The position numbers and the translations under genes are program-made. Source: Elusimicrobiota bacterium (GTDB lineage Bacteria; Elusimicrobiota; Elusimicrobia; Elusimicrobiales; Elusimicrobiaceae). Taken from it: a stretch of 29,653 bases of DNA. The stretch lies in contig JAEWSL010000026.1 of the NCBI GenBank assembly GCA_023398295.1, forward strand, positions 1-29,653, given 5' to 3'. Positions 1-7,574 of this stretch are shown in pieces (positions within the stretch are counted from its first letter, which is position 1; each line of letters opens with the position of its first letter). The notes beneath the pieces were generated by a model. It was not told the DNA's origin, did no database searches, and saw only the letters and a list, made by a program, of their open reading frames with translations.

Positions 1-1
1 C

Positions 2-91
2 TCCACCACTCAGGCGGTGGTGGCAAGCATGGTTTTTATTTTAGTGCTGGATTATTTCTTAACGGAGATCTTAAACGCTGTTGGCATATAA
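2..91 (+). CDS. mlaE: MlaE-family ABC permease, C-terminal fragment
   Basis: Only the last 29 codons are inside the window; the gene begins upstream. The visible peptide starts STTQAVVASMVFILVLDYF and ends with a short hydrophobic tail before TAA at 89-91. This matches the final membrane helix of MlaE/YrbE permeases, which form the inner-membrane channel of the Mla (MCE) lipid transport system. The identification rests mainly on context, because an MlaF-type ATPase begins 20 nt downstream and an MCE protein follows it, the standard mlaE-mlaF-mlaD order. The fragment is too short to judge anything else. Confidence 0.8.
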   Translation, partial: STTQAVVASMVFILVLDYFLTEILNAVGI

Positions 92-111
92 GCCTTAAAG
101 CGGGTTTTTAG

Positions 112-870
112 ATGATAAAAATAGAGAACTTAAAAAAATCTTTCGGCCAAAAACACGTCTTAAAAGACGTGAATTTGGATATAAAGGAAGGCCGCGTTAC
201 CACCATAATAGGCGGCTCGGGCACGGGCAAAAGCACGCTTATAAAATGCATAATACGCCTGCTTGAGCCCGAAGGCGGCCGCATCATTTTTAACGGGCAG
301 GATATCACCCATATTTCCAAAGAGATGGAGCTTGCCGATTTAAGGCGCAAGTTTGGCTATTTATTTCAGGAGGGGGCTTTATTTGACTCTTTAAGCGTAG
401 GGGAAAATGTTGCTTTTGGCCTCAAATATTTAACTGATACGCCAAAGAGCGAGTACGCGCGCATAGTAAAAGAGAAGCTGGCCTTAGTCGGCCTTGAGAA
501 TATTGAAAACATGCGGCCTTCGGAACTTTCCGGCGGTATGAAAAAGCGCGTAAGCCTTGCGCGCGTTTTAGCTACCGAGCCTAAGGTTATCTTGTACGAC
601 GAGCCTACAAGCGGCCTTGATCCGATAATGTCTCAAATTATAAACGAACTTATTTTGGACCTTAAAAAGAAGCTGGGCGTAACCTCGGTCGTAATTACGC
701 ACGACATGAAGTCCGCCTTTGAAATTTCAGACGTAATTGCTATGCTCTATGACGGCAGGGTTGAGTATTGCGCAAGCGCAAAAGAGTTTAAGAAAACGGT
801 TAATCCTTACGCAAAGCAGTTTATAGAAGGCACAAGCAAGGGGCCCATACAAATGGCCATAACCGACTAA
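112..870 (+). CDS. mlaF: MlaF-type ABC transporter ATPase
   Basis: This 252-residue protein is the cytoplasmic ATPase of an MCE/Mla phospholipid transporter; it powers lipid movement through the MlaE permease dimer. A Walker A loop GGSGTGKS lies at residues 34-41, the ABC signature LSGGM at about 143-147, and Walker B VILYDEPTSGLDP shortly after. The Q-loop sequence FQEGALFDSLSV is the form typical of the MlaF/Ttg2A subfamily rather than of importers. Length is close to the family norm of about 250-270. It sits 20 nt after mlaE and 28 nt before mlaD, so the three are very probably one transcript. Confidence in the subfamily is high because of the neighbours. Confidence 0.95.
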   Translation: MIKIENLKKSFGQKHVLKDVNLDIKEGRVTTIIGGSGTGKSTLIKCIIRLLEPEGGRIIFNGQDITHISKEMELADLRRKFGYLFQEGALFDSLSVGENVAFGLKYLTDTPKSEYARIVKEKLALVGLENIENMRPSELSGGMKKRVSLARVLATEPKVILYDEPTSGLDPIMSQIINELILDLKKKLGVTSVVITHDMKSAFEISDVIAMLYDGRVEYCASAKEFKKTVNPYAKQFIEGTSKGPIQMAITD

Positions 871-898
871 ATTATAATAATAAAGGTATAATGATAAT

Positions 899-2176
899 AT
901 GACAGCGGAAACTAAAGTAGGTTTATTTACATTTTTGGGGCTGATACTTTTAGGGGCTTCCATATATCTGCTGGGTAATTTTTCCATTTCAAGCGGCTAC
1001 GATATAAGCGTGCATTTCAGGGACGTTTCCGGCCTGCCCGCCAAGTCAAACGTGCGCCTAAACGGCGTTGACGTCGGCAAGGTAAAAGAACTTAAAATAG
1101 TGCAGGGCAACGTAGTCGCCATAGTAAGAATAAACGAAGGCGTCGTAGTTTACCGCGACGCTAAATTTACCATCGCTGCCACCAGCTTAATAGGCACAAG
1201 CTATTTGCAAATTGAGCAGGGCACGCCCCAAAGCGGCGTTGTGCAGGCTGGAGATTCCCTGCAGGGCATAAGCGCGCCTTCCATAAGCGATATGGTAAGC
1301 CAGACTATGGAAACTATAAATAATCTGGCCTCTAACATAAACGCCAACGGTCAGTTTGCGCAGGATTTGGGCGCGGTTTTGCAAAATTTAAGGCAGCTTT
1401 CGGGGAATCTTAACGAACTTATAGTATCCCTCCAGCCGCATCTCACACAGTCCTTTGACGATGTAAGCGAAATTACCGAGTCTTCAAAAGAATTGCTTGC
1501 CCAGGTTGAAGAAGGCCAAGGGCTTTTAACGGCCCTTATGAAAGACGAAGAGATGAAACAGGACGTCAAAGAAACGCTTGCCAACGTCAAACAGGTAAGC
1601 GAGGACGCCAAAAAATTTATCGGCCGCATGGCCACGTTTAGAATGTTTTGGATTTACGATGCGCGCCTGCAGCCTAACGGCGGGTTCTTTGAGTCGGACT
1701 TATCGGTCAAGTTTCTGCCTTCAAACGGATACACTTATTATCGCGTCGGCATAGCCGATATGGGCAACAGGGATAACCTGCCCCGCAATGATAAAGATTT
1801 TCGCGGCACGCCAAATAAAATTGACGCGCGCCTTGGCCTCTATAATCAGTGGGCTGATATAGCAGTCGGTATGGTGCGCGGCGCGGGCGGCGCGGTAGTT
1901 TCGCTTAAGCCTTTCTATAATACGCAAACCCCGCTGAGGAATATTTCCGTCTACGGAGAAGGCACCGATTTTGGCAGAAACCGCGTCATTAACAACCGCC
2001 TTTTTGATAAACCTAATTTAGCCGTAGGCGCGTCCGCCGATATAACAAAAAACATTGCCTTAGGCGTGCGCTACAACGATATGCTTGAAGCGGGCAGCCT
2101 GCAGTTTACGGGCTCTCTTACGTTTGAAGATAAAGAGCTTGCCTCGCTTTTGGGCATAGCAAAACTTGCAAATTAA
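899..2176 (+). CDS. mlaD: MlaD/MCE-domain protein with beta-barrel-like C-terminus
   Basis: The 425-residue protein begins with one membrane anchor (about residues 7-27) followed by an MCE domain (about 33-108; the segment VRLNGVDVGKV and the ending LIGTSYLQIEQG are typical). MCE proteins form hexameric rings that carry lipids across the periplasm. Residues about 125-245 look helical and rich in polar heptads (NNLASNIN, LANVKQVSEDAKKF), which would extend a helical tube. From about 248 to 410 the pattern changes to short alternating polar/hydrophobic stretches ending in turns, such as FESDLSVKFLP, TYYRVGIAD, LAVGASADI and IALGVRYNDM, which look like barrel strands. E. coli MlaD is only about 180 residues. 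In Veillonella parvula a comparable MlaD spans the envelope through a C-terminal barrel; the same design is inferred here. It lies directly behind mlaF. Confidence 0.9.
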   Translation: MTAETKVGLFTFLGLILLGASIYLLGNFSISSGYDISVHFRDVSGLPAKSNVRLNGVDVGKVKELKIVQGNVVAIVRINEGVVVYRDAKFTIAATSLIGTSYLQIEQGTPQSGVVQAGDSLQGISAPSISDMVSQTMETINNLASNINANGQFAQDLGAVLQNLRQLSGNLNELIVSLQPHLTQSFDDVSEITESSKELLAQVEEGQGLLTALMKDEEMKQDVKETLANVKQVSEDAKKFIGRMATFRMFWIYDARLQPNGGFFESDLSVKFLPSNGYTYYRVGIADMGNRDNLPRNDKDFRGTPNKIDARLGLYNQWADIAVGMVRGAGGAVVSLKPFYNTQTPLRNISVYGEGTDFGRNRVINNRLFDKPNLAVGASADITKNIALGVRYNDMLEAGSLQFTGSLTFEDKELASLLGIAKLAN

Positions 2177-2194
2177 CGCTTTGAGGTGCACTCT

Positions 2195-3574
2195 ATGAAA
2201 TTTCGCACGGTCTACGTTTGCCAAAACTGCGGCTATAAAACGCCAAAATGGCTGGGGCAGTGCCCCGATTGCTCGGCGTGGAACACCCTTGCCGAAGAAG
2301 TCGTCGCCGAGCCGACTAAGAAAGAAGCTTCCTCAAAAAAAGCCTTAACAAATTTTTCTTCAGAAATTACTTCCCTTAAAGACGCTCAAGTTAAAACCGA
2401 GCAGCGTTTGCCAAGCGGCGTAAAAGAATTTGACCGCCTTGTCTGCGGCGGTTTGGTGGAGGGCCAGCTTACCCTTCTTGCCGGCGCGCCCGGCATCGGC
2501 AAGAGCACGCTTATGCTTCAGGTGGCCGCGCGGCTTGCCGAAACAAAAAAAGTTTTATATATATCCGGCGAGGAAAGTTTAAGCCAGATTTCCGCCCGCG
2601 CAAAACGCCTTGGCGTTAAAGGCGAGAACCTTTTGCTTTTGTCAGAAACGGATATGCAGGCCATTATTGAAGCTGTTGAAAACGTTAACCCGCAGGTTCT
2701 TATCATAGATTCCATACAAACGGTTTATCATCCGCAGCTTAATTCTTCTGCGGGAACGATAGGTCAAGTGAGGGAAAACGCCGGCGAGATTTTGCGCCTC
2801 TGCAAACCAAAGGGCATAATAGTCTTTCTGCTGGGCCACGTTACAAAAGACGGCGCTTTGGCGGGCCCCAAAGTGCTGGAGCATATGGTGGACACCGTCT
2901 TATACTTTGATACGGAAAAGGATAATATTTTGCGTTTGCTTCGCGCGCATAAAAACCGCTTTGGCTCAACGTCTGAAACGGCTTTGTTTAAGATGACCGC
3001 AACAGGCCTTGAAGACGTAGAGGACGCAAGCTCTTATTTTGCGCAAAGTTCACGTTCAAAGAATTTGGCGGGCCGCGCCTACTCAATTTGCGCCGAGGGC
3101 ACGCGCCCCATATTAACCGAAGTTCAGGCTTTAGTGAGCCCGACAAGATATCCTTTCCCCAGAAGGATATCCACCGGCTTTGACCTTAACCGCGCGCAGA
3201 TGCTGCTTGCCGCTTTGGAAAGGCATGTCGGCGTAAATTTGGAGAGTAAAGACGTTTATATAAGCCTTGCCGGCGGCGTTAAAATAAATGATTCCGCCCT
3301 TGATTTAGCCGTCTGCGCCGCCGTAATAAGCGCCGCGCGCGATATTGTTTTAAGCGGCGATAAAGTGTTTTTGGGCGAGGTCGGCATTTTAGGCCAAAGC
3401 GCCCTTGTGCCTATGCTTGAGCGCCGCGTTGAGGAAGCCCGCCGCCTCGGTCTTGATAAAATTTATACCCCCGTTTTGAGCGCGGGATTGAAGAAAGATT
3501 TAGCGGGGAAGGTTGTTGAGGTGGGCGATATATTTACGCTGGCTTCTTTACTAAAACCAAAAGCCCCGCGCTAG
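2195..3574 (+). CDS. radA: DNA repair protein RadA
   Basis: RadA (Sms) is a RecA-like, hexameric DNA-branch-migration helicase used in recombinational repair. The 459-residue product has the N-terminal zinc finger (C9, C12, C23, C26), Walker A GAPGIGKST at 97-105, the RadA-specific KNRFG motif at 253-257, and a Lon-protease-like C-terminal domain including FPRRISTGFDLNRAQMLLA. The length matches the family. I place the start at ATG 2195 because GAGGT at 2183-2187 lies 7 nt upstream. A GTG at 2186 is in frame but overlaps that ribosome binding site. The gene starts 18 nt after the mlaD stop, so it is probably read from the same transcript, although it has no functional link to lipid transport. 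Confidence 0.97.
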   Translation: MKFRTVYVCQNCGYKTPKWLGQCPDCSAWNTLAEEVVAEPTKKEASSKKALTNFSSEITSLKDAQVKTEQRLPSGVKEFDRLVCGGLVEGQLTLLAGAPGIGKSTLMLQVAARLAETKKVLYISGEESLSQISARAKRLGVKGENLLLLSETDMQAIIEAVENVNPQVLIIDSIQTVYHPQLNSSAGTIGQVRENAGEILRLCKPKGIIVFLLGHVTKDGALAGPKVLEHMVDTVLYFDTEKDNILRLLRAHKNRFGSTSETALFKMTATGLEDVEDASSYFAQSSRSKNLAGRAYSICAEGTRPILTEVQALVSPTRYPFPRRISTGFDLNRAQMLLAALERHVGVNLESKDVYISLAGGVKINDSALDLAVCAAVISAARDIVLSGDKVFLGEVGILGQSALVPMLERRVEEARRLGLDKIYTPVLSAGLKKDLAGKVVEVGDIFTLASLLKPKAPR

Positions 3575-3673
3575 TGGGAGTCTTTGTTTTATTAACTACA
3601 TTTGGTGGTAAAGGCAGATAATATCGGGCGCACAATTTCTCATATTTGGGTAAATTTTGATTTTTAGCCTCCT

Positions 3674-3949
3674 AGAGAGCGTAGAGCACTAATAATGCAG
3701 TCCGCGTTTATCCAAAAATGCTTTGTATGCAACGAAAACTTGCGAAGTGATAGTAATGTCCTACCACTAGCAAGTTTGAGGCTGCAGACAACCATTTTTG
3801 GATAAACCTGTAAGGCTGCGCTTCCTTTTTGTAAATTCTTTTTATTTTTCTTAGAGGATAGCACTTACTATCCCCGTACAAAAAAATAAAAAGAATTTAC
3901 TAAAAAGTTCTTTGGCAGCGCGGACGCAAGATTAGTGCTCTACGCTCTC
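3674..3949. repeat. Large nested inverted-repeat element (three-way junction)
   Basis: The outer arms 3675-3693 and 3931-3949 are perfect 19-bp inverted repeats (GAGAGCGTAGAGCACTAAT and its complement). Pairing continues inward through TGC (3696-3698) with 3926-3928 and GTCCGCG (3700-3706) with 3919-3925, giving about 29 bp with one internal loop and one bulge. Flush against it, 3707-3720 pairs with 3793-3806 (14 bp, TTTATCCAAAAATG), enclosing a further 8-bp stem 3736-3743/3770-3777. A second arm pairs 3831-3849 with 3882-3900 (19 bp), extended by 3825-3830 with 3902-3907 and capped by GGATAG/CTATCC (3856-3861/3868-3873). The layout could be a structured RNA or a MITE-like non-autonomous element. 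No clear target-site duplication was seen. Confidence 0.75.
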
Positions 3950-4009
3950 CGGTAGCGAGAGTCGCTCCGCTCCCATTCTTCTTACTACGCGTCGTCGGCT
4001 AAAAAATCA

Positions 4010-4176
4010 AAATTTCCTCCAAATCTGAAAAATCGCGCAGGTAACACAAATGAGCGTTCCACAAACGACCAGCGCGTCTTCGCCGCGCAAAGCAAATTTC
4101 CTCCAAATCTGAAAAATAGCGACAGCTTATCACAAATGAGCCTTTGACGAACGGACGGCGTGTTTTGCGCATACAT
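4010..4176. repeat. Two diverged tandem units of about 84 bp
   Basis: The 24-bp core that begins AAATTTCCTCCAAATCTG and runs on to GAAAAAT occurs at 4010-4033 and again, identically, at 4094-4117, 84 bp apart. A second shared block, CACAAATGAG, follows each core about 11-14 nt later, and the sequence after it is loosely similar. On the minus strand the core would encode FFRFGGN twice, but the reading frames there look accidental. The perfect core inside otherwise drifted units suggests a recent duplication or selection on the core. Confidence 0.75.
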
Positions 4177-4253
4177 TTTTTCATATAATAAGGGGGAAAT
4201 GCAAATAAGTTAAACTTCTTAGTTTATTGCTGTTTGCGTTTTTGGAGGGGAAT

Positions 4254-4805
4254 ATGAAAGAAAGGTTAATTAAAACAAATACTAATAAGAGTGGCTTTAC
4301 GCTTATTGAAATGTTAATTGTCGTCTTAATAATAGGGATACTTGCCGCTATCGTGCTGCCGCAGTACCAATTTGCTTCTTATCGTTCTAAATATGCGACG
4401 ATGTCCTCTTTGGTAAGGGCTCTTGCTAACGCGCAGGAGGAATATTATATGGCAAAAGGCGAGTACGCCCCTTCCGACGAGTATTTAACAGTAGGTATGC
4501 CTAAAGAAGGCGCGCCGATAAACGCCGAAGGCCGCCCCGTTATAGGATACGGCGCTTTTAGCGTGGGCGCGGCCTATGCCTCGGGTATATTAATGGACGG
4601 GGATGCAAGAGTAGCCTCTTACACTATCTATTACAAAAATAGCGCTAGCAATAATAAAGGGCAAATAAGATGCGTTACTTACGCTTCAAGGCAAAAAATA
4701 GGAAACAAAATTTGCGAAAGCGCGGGTGGGGAGCTAAAATCCAGCGCCTCCTGCGGGACTACGGGCAGCACTATTTGCAATCAATATTTTTTGAGCGCCT
4801 ACTAA
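4254..4805 (+). CDS. Type IV prepilin-like protein
   Basis: The 183-residue product has a class-III (type IV pilin) signal: a basic leader, then the processing site before FTLIE (G|FTLIE), followed by a hydrophobic helix of about 20 residues (MLIVVLIIGILAAIVLP). The glutamate at position 5 of the mature protein is present. The C-terminal half is polar with four cysteines, so it probably has a disulfide-stabilised globular head. Such proteins are cleaved by a prepilin peptidase and assembled into pili or type II secretion pseudopili. No assembly genes are nearby. Start ATG 4254 is chosen over an upstream TTG (4227) because GGAGG at 4244-4248 fits it. The stop overlaps the convergent antiporter gene by 4 bp. 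Confidence 0.85.
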   Translation: MKERLIKTNTNKSGFTLIEMLIVVLIIGILAAIVLPQYQFASYRSKYATMSSLVRALANAQEEYYMAKGEYAPSDEYLTVGMPKEGAPINAEGRPVIGYGAFSVGAAYASGILMDGDARVASYTIYYKNSASNNKGQIRCVTYASRQKIGNKICESAGGELKSSASCGTTGSTICNQYFLSAY

Positions 4806-6139
4806 AAACCTTTGCTTTCCCGCTCTTGGTTTTCTGGCTCTTCTTTTGCCGGTTCTTTATACGGTGCAGAAGCGTTGGGGGCGGCTCCGTTTGAAGGGGC
4901 GGGGCGGTGGCGTTTGAATAGAAAATCCGTCGCGCCGTTTACATATCCTTTTTCAATGCAGAAAGAAAGCAGCGTCGCAAGTATTGTGCTGAAAAGTATT
5001 ACGGAATAAATTGTATCCTGCAATATATCCCCGCCGATAATCCCGCTTTGCGCCACAAGCGAAGCCAGCACCGCCGTTATAAGCCCTTTGGGCACAAGCG
5101 CGGCTGCGACCGCGGTGTCAAGACGGGTTACCTGCTTATCCAAAAAGAAATTTGCCACGGGTATCCTTATTACAAAAATCACCAGCGTAAAGAGCAGCCC
5201 GCAAAGCATTGAAAATACGCTTGTAATTTGTATGGCTATGCCGATATAGACGAAGAAAAACGTGCGCAGCACAAAAATAACTTCGCTGAAAAAACTTTTT
5301 TCCACCTCGTTAAAAGCTTTGCTCTTTACGTTAATTGTGAAATGTTCCAAAATGCGAAAGCCGTGCATCTTGCGTATTATGCGGATATTGCCCGCCACAA
5401 TGCCGAAGATAAACGCGCCTATGGCCCCGTCGGAGCCTAAGGTTTCGCAAATTGCGTAGACTATCATCACAAAGGCAAGCGTCAGAAAAATGCCGTTTTC
5501 CAGTTTTCTGACCTTGTTTAGAACGGTGGTCCAAAAAATAGCGGCGGCCGTGCCGACTATAAAGGAAATAAGAAATGTGTAGATTATTTTGCCGAAGATT
5601 ATGCTCGGCTCAAAAGAATTTATCTTTGCCATATTAAGCAGCGTTATGGTAAGCACTATGGAAAGCACGCTGCCGACGGTAGATTCCACCGACAATACCG
5701 TTTTCAGCGAGGTTGATATATTTAGCTTTGATACCAAAGGCAGTATTATTGCAAAAGAATTTTCAGCTAAGATAGAACCTAAAATAATTGCGTAAGGCCA
5801 GCTGAGCCCCAGGACTATTTTTGCCAAAACCGCCACCGAAAACAATGTGAGCGTGAAACTTGCCGCCGTCAGGGCGGAGCTTTGCGCCCACGACGAGCGT
5901 ATATGCGAAATCCTAAGCCCGAGCCCGCTTTCAAATAAAATTACGATAAGAAGAATATGCGTAAAAACGCGGTCAACAACGCCAAAATCAGACGGGGAAA
6001 CAAAATGAAAAACCGGCCCTATTAAAATGCCCAGCAGCATAAGGGGGAGCACTTCTGGCATACGCGTTTTTGTAAACAACACGCCGAAAAAATGCGCCAA
6101 AAATATCAGCAGGGCTAATGATAAGATTACGGCTTCCAT
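4802..6139 (-). CDS. Cation/proton antiporter family membrane protein, divergent
   Basis: The 445-residue integral membrane protein has about 12 predicted hydrophobic helices over residues 1-395, then a short Pro/Ala/Glu-rich hydrophilic tail (about 410-445). The fold signature is that of CPA-type sodium or potassium/proton antiporters, with segments LFESGLGLRI (68-77), FFFVYIGI (294-301), RIPVAN (325-330) and PKGLITAVLAS (350-360). It would exchange monovalent cations for protons across the inner membrane. The usual TDPVAV and ESLLND stretches of CPA1 members read ENSFAI (126-131) and ESTVGS (152-157), so the ion-binding aspartate is not seen and transport may differ. There is no TrkA-N regulatory domain. 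Start ATG 6139 has only a weak upstream purine run. The substrate cannot be named. Confidence 0.75.
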   Translation of the reverse strand: MEAVILSLALLIFLAHFFGVLFTKTRMPEVLPLMLLGILIGPVFHFVSPSDFGVVDRVFTHILLIVILFESGLGLRISHIRSSWAQSSALTAASFTLTLFSVAVLAKIVLGLSWPYAIILGSILAENSFAIILPLVSKLNISTSLKTVLSVESTVGSVLSIVLTITLLNMAKINSFEPSIIFGKIIYTFLISFIVGTAAAIFWTTVLNKVRKLENGIFLTLAFVMIVYAICETLGSDGAIGAFIFGIVAGNIRIIRKMHGFRILEHFTINVKSKAFNEVEKSFFSEVIFVLRTFFFVYIGIAIQITSVFSMLCGLLFTLVIFVIRIPVANFFLDKQVTRLDTAVAAALVPKGLITAVLASLVAQSGIIGGDILQDTIYSVILFSTILATLLSFCIEKGYVNGATDFLFKRHRPAPSNGAAPNASAPYKEPAKEEPENQERESKGF

Positions 6140-6190
6140 TTAACCGCCTTTATCCGGAGTTTTAACTTCTTTTTTGCGCTGCGCGCGGTT

Positions 6191-6907
6191 TTAGCAAAGC
6201 GGCGTGTAGAAACGGTTTTGATTATAAGCCTCGTCAAAAACCTGGCGTATTATTTGCTGGCCGCGTTCGTTGGGGTGTATGCCGTCCATGCAGAGATAGT
6301 CGGTATATTTGTGTATGCCCAAAAACGCTCCGCGCACGTTTACGATATAAAGCCCGTATCTGCGCGCTATGCTCTCAAGCGTGCGGGAATATAATTCCTG
6401 ATGACGGTAGATAAGGCTTTTATCGCCCAAAAATTTAAGCAGATTTTCCGCGCGTTTTTTGCAGCTGCCGGTAATCCAGTTAAAATATCTGTCGGAATCT
6501 ATGGGCGGCAGGTTCATCACAAAAGGCAGTTTGCCCGCGCGGATTATATGCAGGACAATTTGTGTCACCTGCAGCCTAAAATCCCTTAAAGGGGTGTTTG
6601 GCGCGTGGTTTTCATTGGGATTTAGGCAAACTTCGTCCCAGTTAAAATCGCAGTCGTTGCCGCCCAGCTCAATTAAGATTGCCTGGGGGGCGTTTTCATT
6701 TTCCAAAAGTTTAGGCAGTCTTTGCAAAGCTTTTGCCGAAGTGCAGCCAAATTTAGAACAATCGCTCAAAGCCACTTTATTGCCCGTTGCAAACAGGCTT
6801 GCCGCCGTTTCTTTAAGCAGCTTATATTTACCAGAAATCTCGTCTAACACGACGCCTTTTAATATGCTATCCCCCAAGACGCCGATTTTGTTTATAAATT
6901 CTGTCAT
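6191..6907 (-). CDS. SGNH/GDSL-type esterase or acylhydrolase
   Basis: This 238-residue protein has the SGNH-hydrolase blocks: GDS at 12-14 with the nucleophile S14, GGND at 82-85, and DGIHP at 208-212 supplying catalytic D208 and H211. Members cleave ester bonds in lipids, acylated sugars or cell-wall acetyl groups. No signal peptide is evident, so it is probably cytoplasmic. AAGGAG precedes the ATG at 6907 by a normal distance. It lies 51 nt upstream of the antiporter gene on the same strand, so the two may be co-transcribed, but no functional link is apparent. The substrate is unknown. Confidence 0.85.
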   Translation of the reverse strand: MTEFINKIGVLGDSILKGVVLDEISGKYKLLKETAASLFATGNKVALSDCSKFGCTSAKALQRLPKLLENENAPQAILIELGGNDCDFNWDEVCLNPNENHAPNTPLRDFRLQVTQIVLHIIRAGKLPFVMNLPPIDSDRYFNWITGSCKKRAENLLKFLGDKSLIYRHQELYSRTLESIARRYGLYIVNVRGAFLGIHKYTDYLCMDGIHPNERGQQIIRQVFDEAYNQNRFYTPLC

Positions 6908-7016
6908 AGAATACTCCTTACTCTCTTCTTAATCTGTTCTCTATACCCGAGAGAGTATACTTATATATTACCAAATTATTATGAGCGTCGTTGTTCTTTC
7001 GGGAGGTTTGCGGGGA

Positions 7017-7574
7017 CTACATCGGCCTTAAATTTTTATTTAATCTGTCAATAATCCACAACAGACGTCTGTCGCGGCCTTCGTCGGTTTTAGCGTCTAG
7101 ATATGCGCGCGTATACGTCTTTCTAACCGACGGCGGCATAGCTTGGAAATTCTGATGGGCGGTTTTGTGCTTCTTTAATAAATCGGTTAAAAAATCTATG
7201 TGCTCTTCGGTAATTGAAGGCGTTTTTGGGGCGTCCCAGCGGCCGTTTTCTTTGGCCTCTTTCATTTTTGCTTTGCCGTAAGCGCTCATGAGTCCTTGTT
7301 TTTCAAGTTTTTCGGCCGCGGCTTTATTTTTTGCCGACCATTTGCTGTCTTTTCTGCGCTGGGCAAAATATTTTATATAATTTTTATCGTCAATATTTTT
7401 TATTTGCCCGTCAATCCAGCCAAAGCAAAGCGCTTCCTCAAGCGCGTCATTTGCGCTTAAGGTTTTTTCGCCGGCGGTTTTCCCGAATAAAAGCCAAACC
7501 CCCTGGTCCGAAAGGGCGTTATCTTTAAGCCAATTTCTGAAATCATCGCGGGATACAAATTTCAAATGTTTCAT
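7017..7574 (-). CDS. YdeI/OmpD-associated family protein
   Basis: The 185-residue protein matches the YdeI/OmpD-associated family, which has no established biochemical activity. Recognisable segments are a start of the form SRDDFRNWL, VWLLFGK, the hallmark EALCFGWIDGQIKNID, and YFAQRRKDSKWSAKN followed by a charged helix. The C-terminal region (about 120-185) corresponds to the second, helical domain of the family. I start at ATG 7574, where the homologous region begins (MKHLKFVSRDD). An in-frame start at 7661 would add 29 residues unlike the family. No good ribosome binding site is visible. It is 109 nt upstream of the SGNH hydrolase gene. Confidence 0.8.
   Translation of the reverse strand: MKHLKFVSRDDFRNWLKDNALSDQGVWLLFGKTAGEKTLSANDALEEALCFGWIDGQIKNIDDKNYIKYFAQRRKDSKWSAKNKAAAEKLEKQGLMSAYGKAKMKEAKENGRWDAPKTPSITEEHIDFLTDLLKKHKTAHQNFQAMPPSVRKTYTRAYLDAKTDEGRDRRLLWIIDRLNKNLRPM

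Larger units (their letters stand above)
3575..4253. other. Gene-free region with palindromic element and tandem repeat
   Basis: This stretch of about 0.68 kb between radA and the prepilin gene holds no convincing gene. It contains, in order, an AT-rich lead-in (3575-3673), a large inverted-repeat element (3674-3949), a small hairpin with arms AGCGA/TCGCT around 3954-3966, a two-unit direct repeat (about 4010-4176), and a possible promoter and leader for the prepilin gene: TATAAT at 4184-4189 without a good -35, then ribosome binding site GGAGG at 4244-4248. Short minus-strand ORFs over the direct repeat are judged spurious. Confidence 0.8.

Noticed and set aside
3664..3864. Minus-strand ORF of 66 residues inside the palindromic element
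   Set aside because: It covers only one part of the inverted repeat and has no protein-like composition or family match.
3985..4184. Minus-strand ORFs of 61-63 residues over the direct repeat (FFRFGGN twice)
   Set aside because: Two overlapping frames of similar length, neither with a convincing ribosome binding site. The peptide repetition is explained by the DNA repeat.
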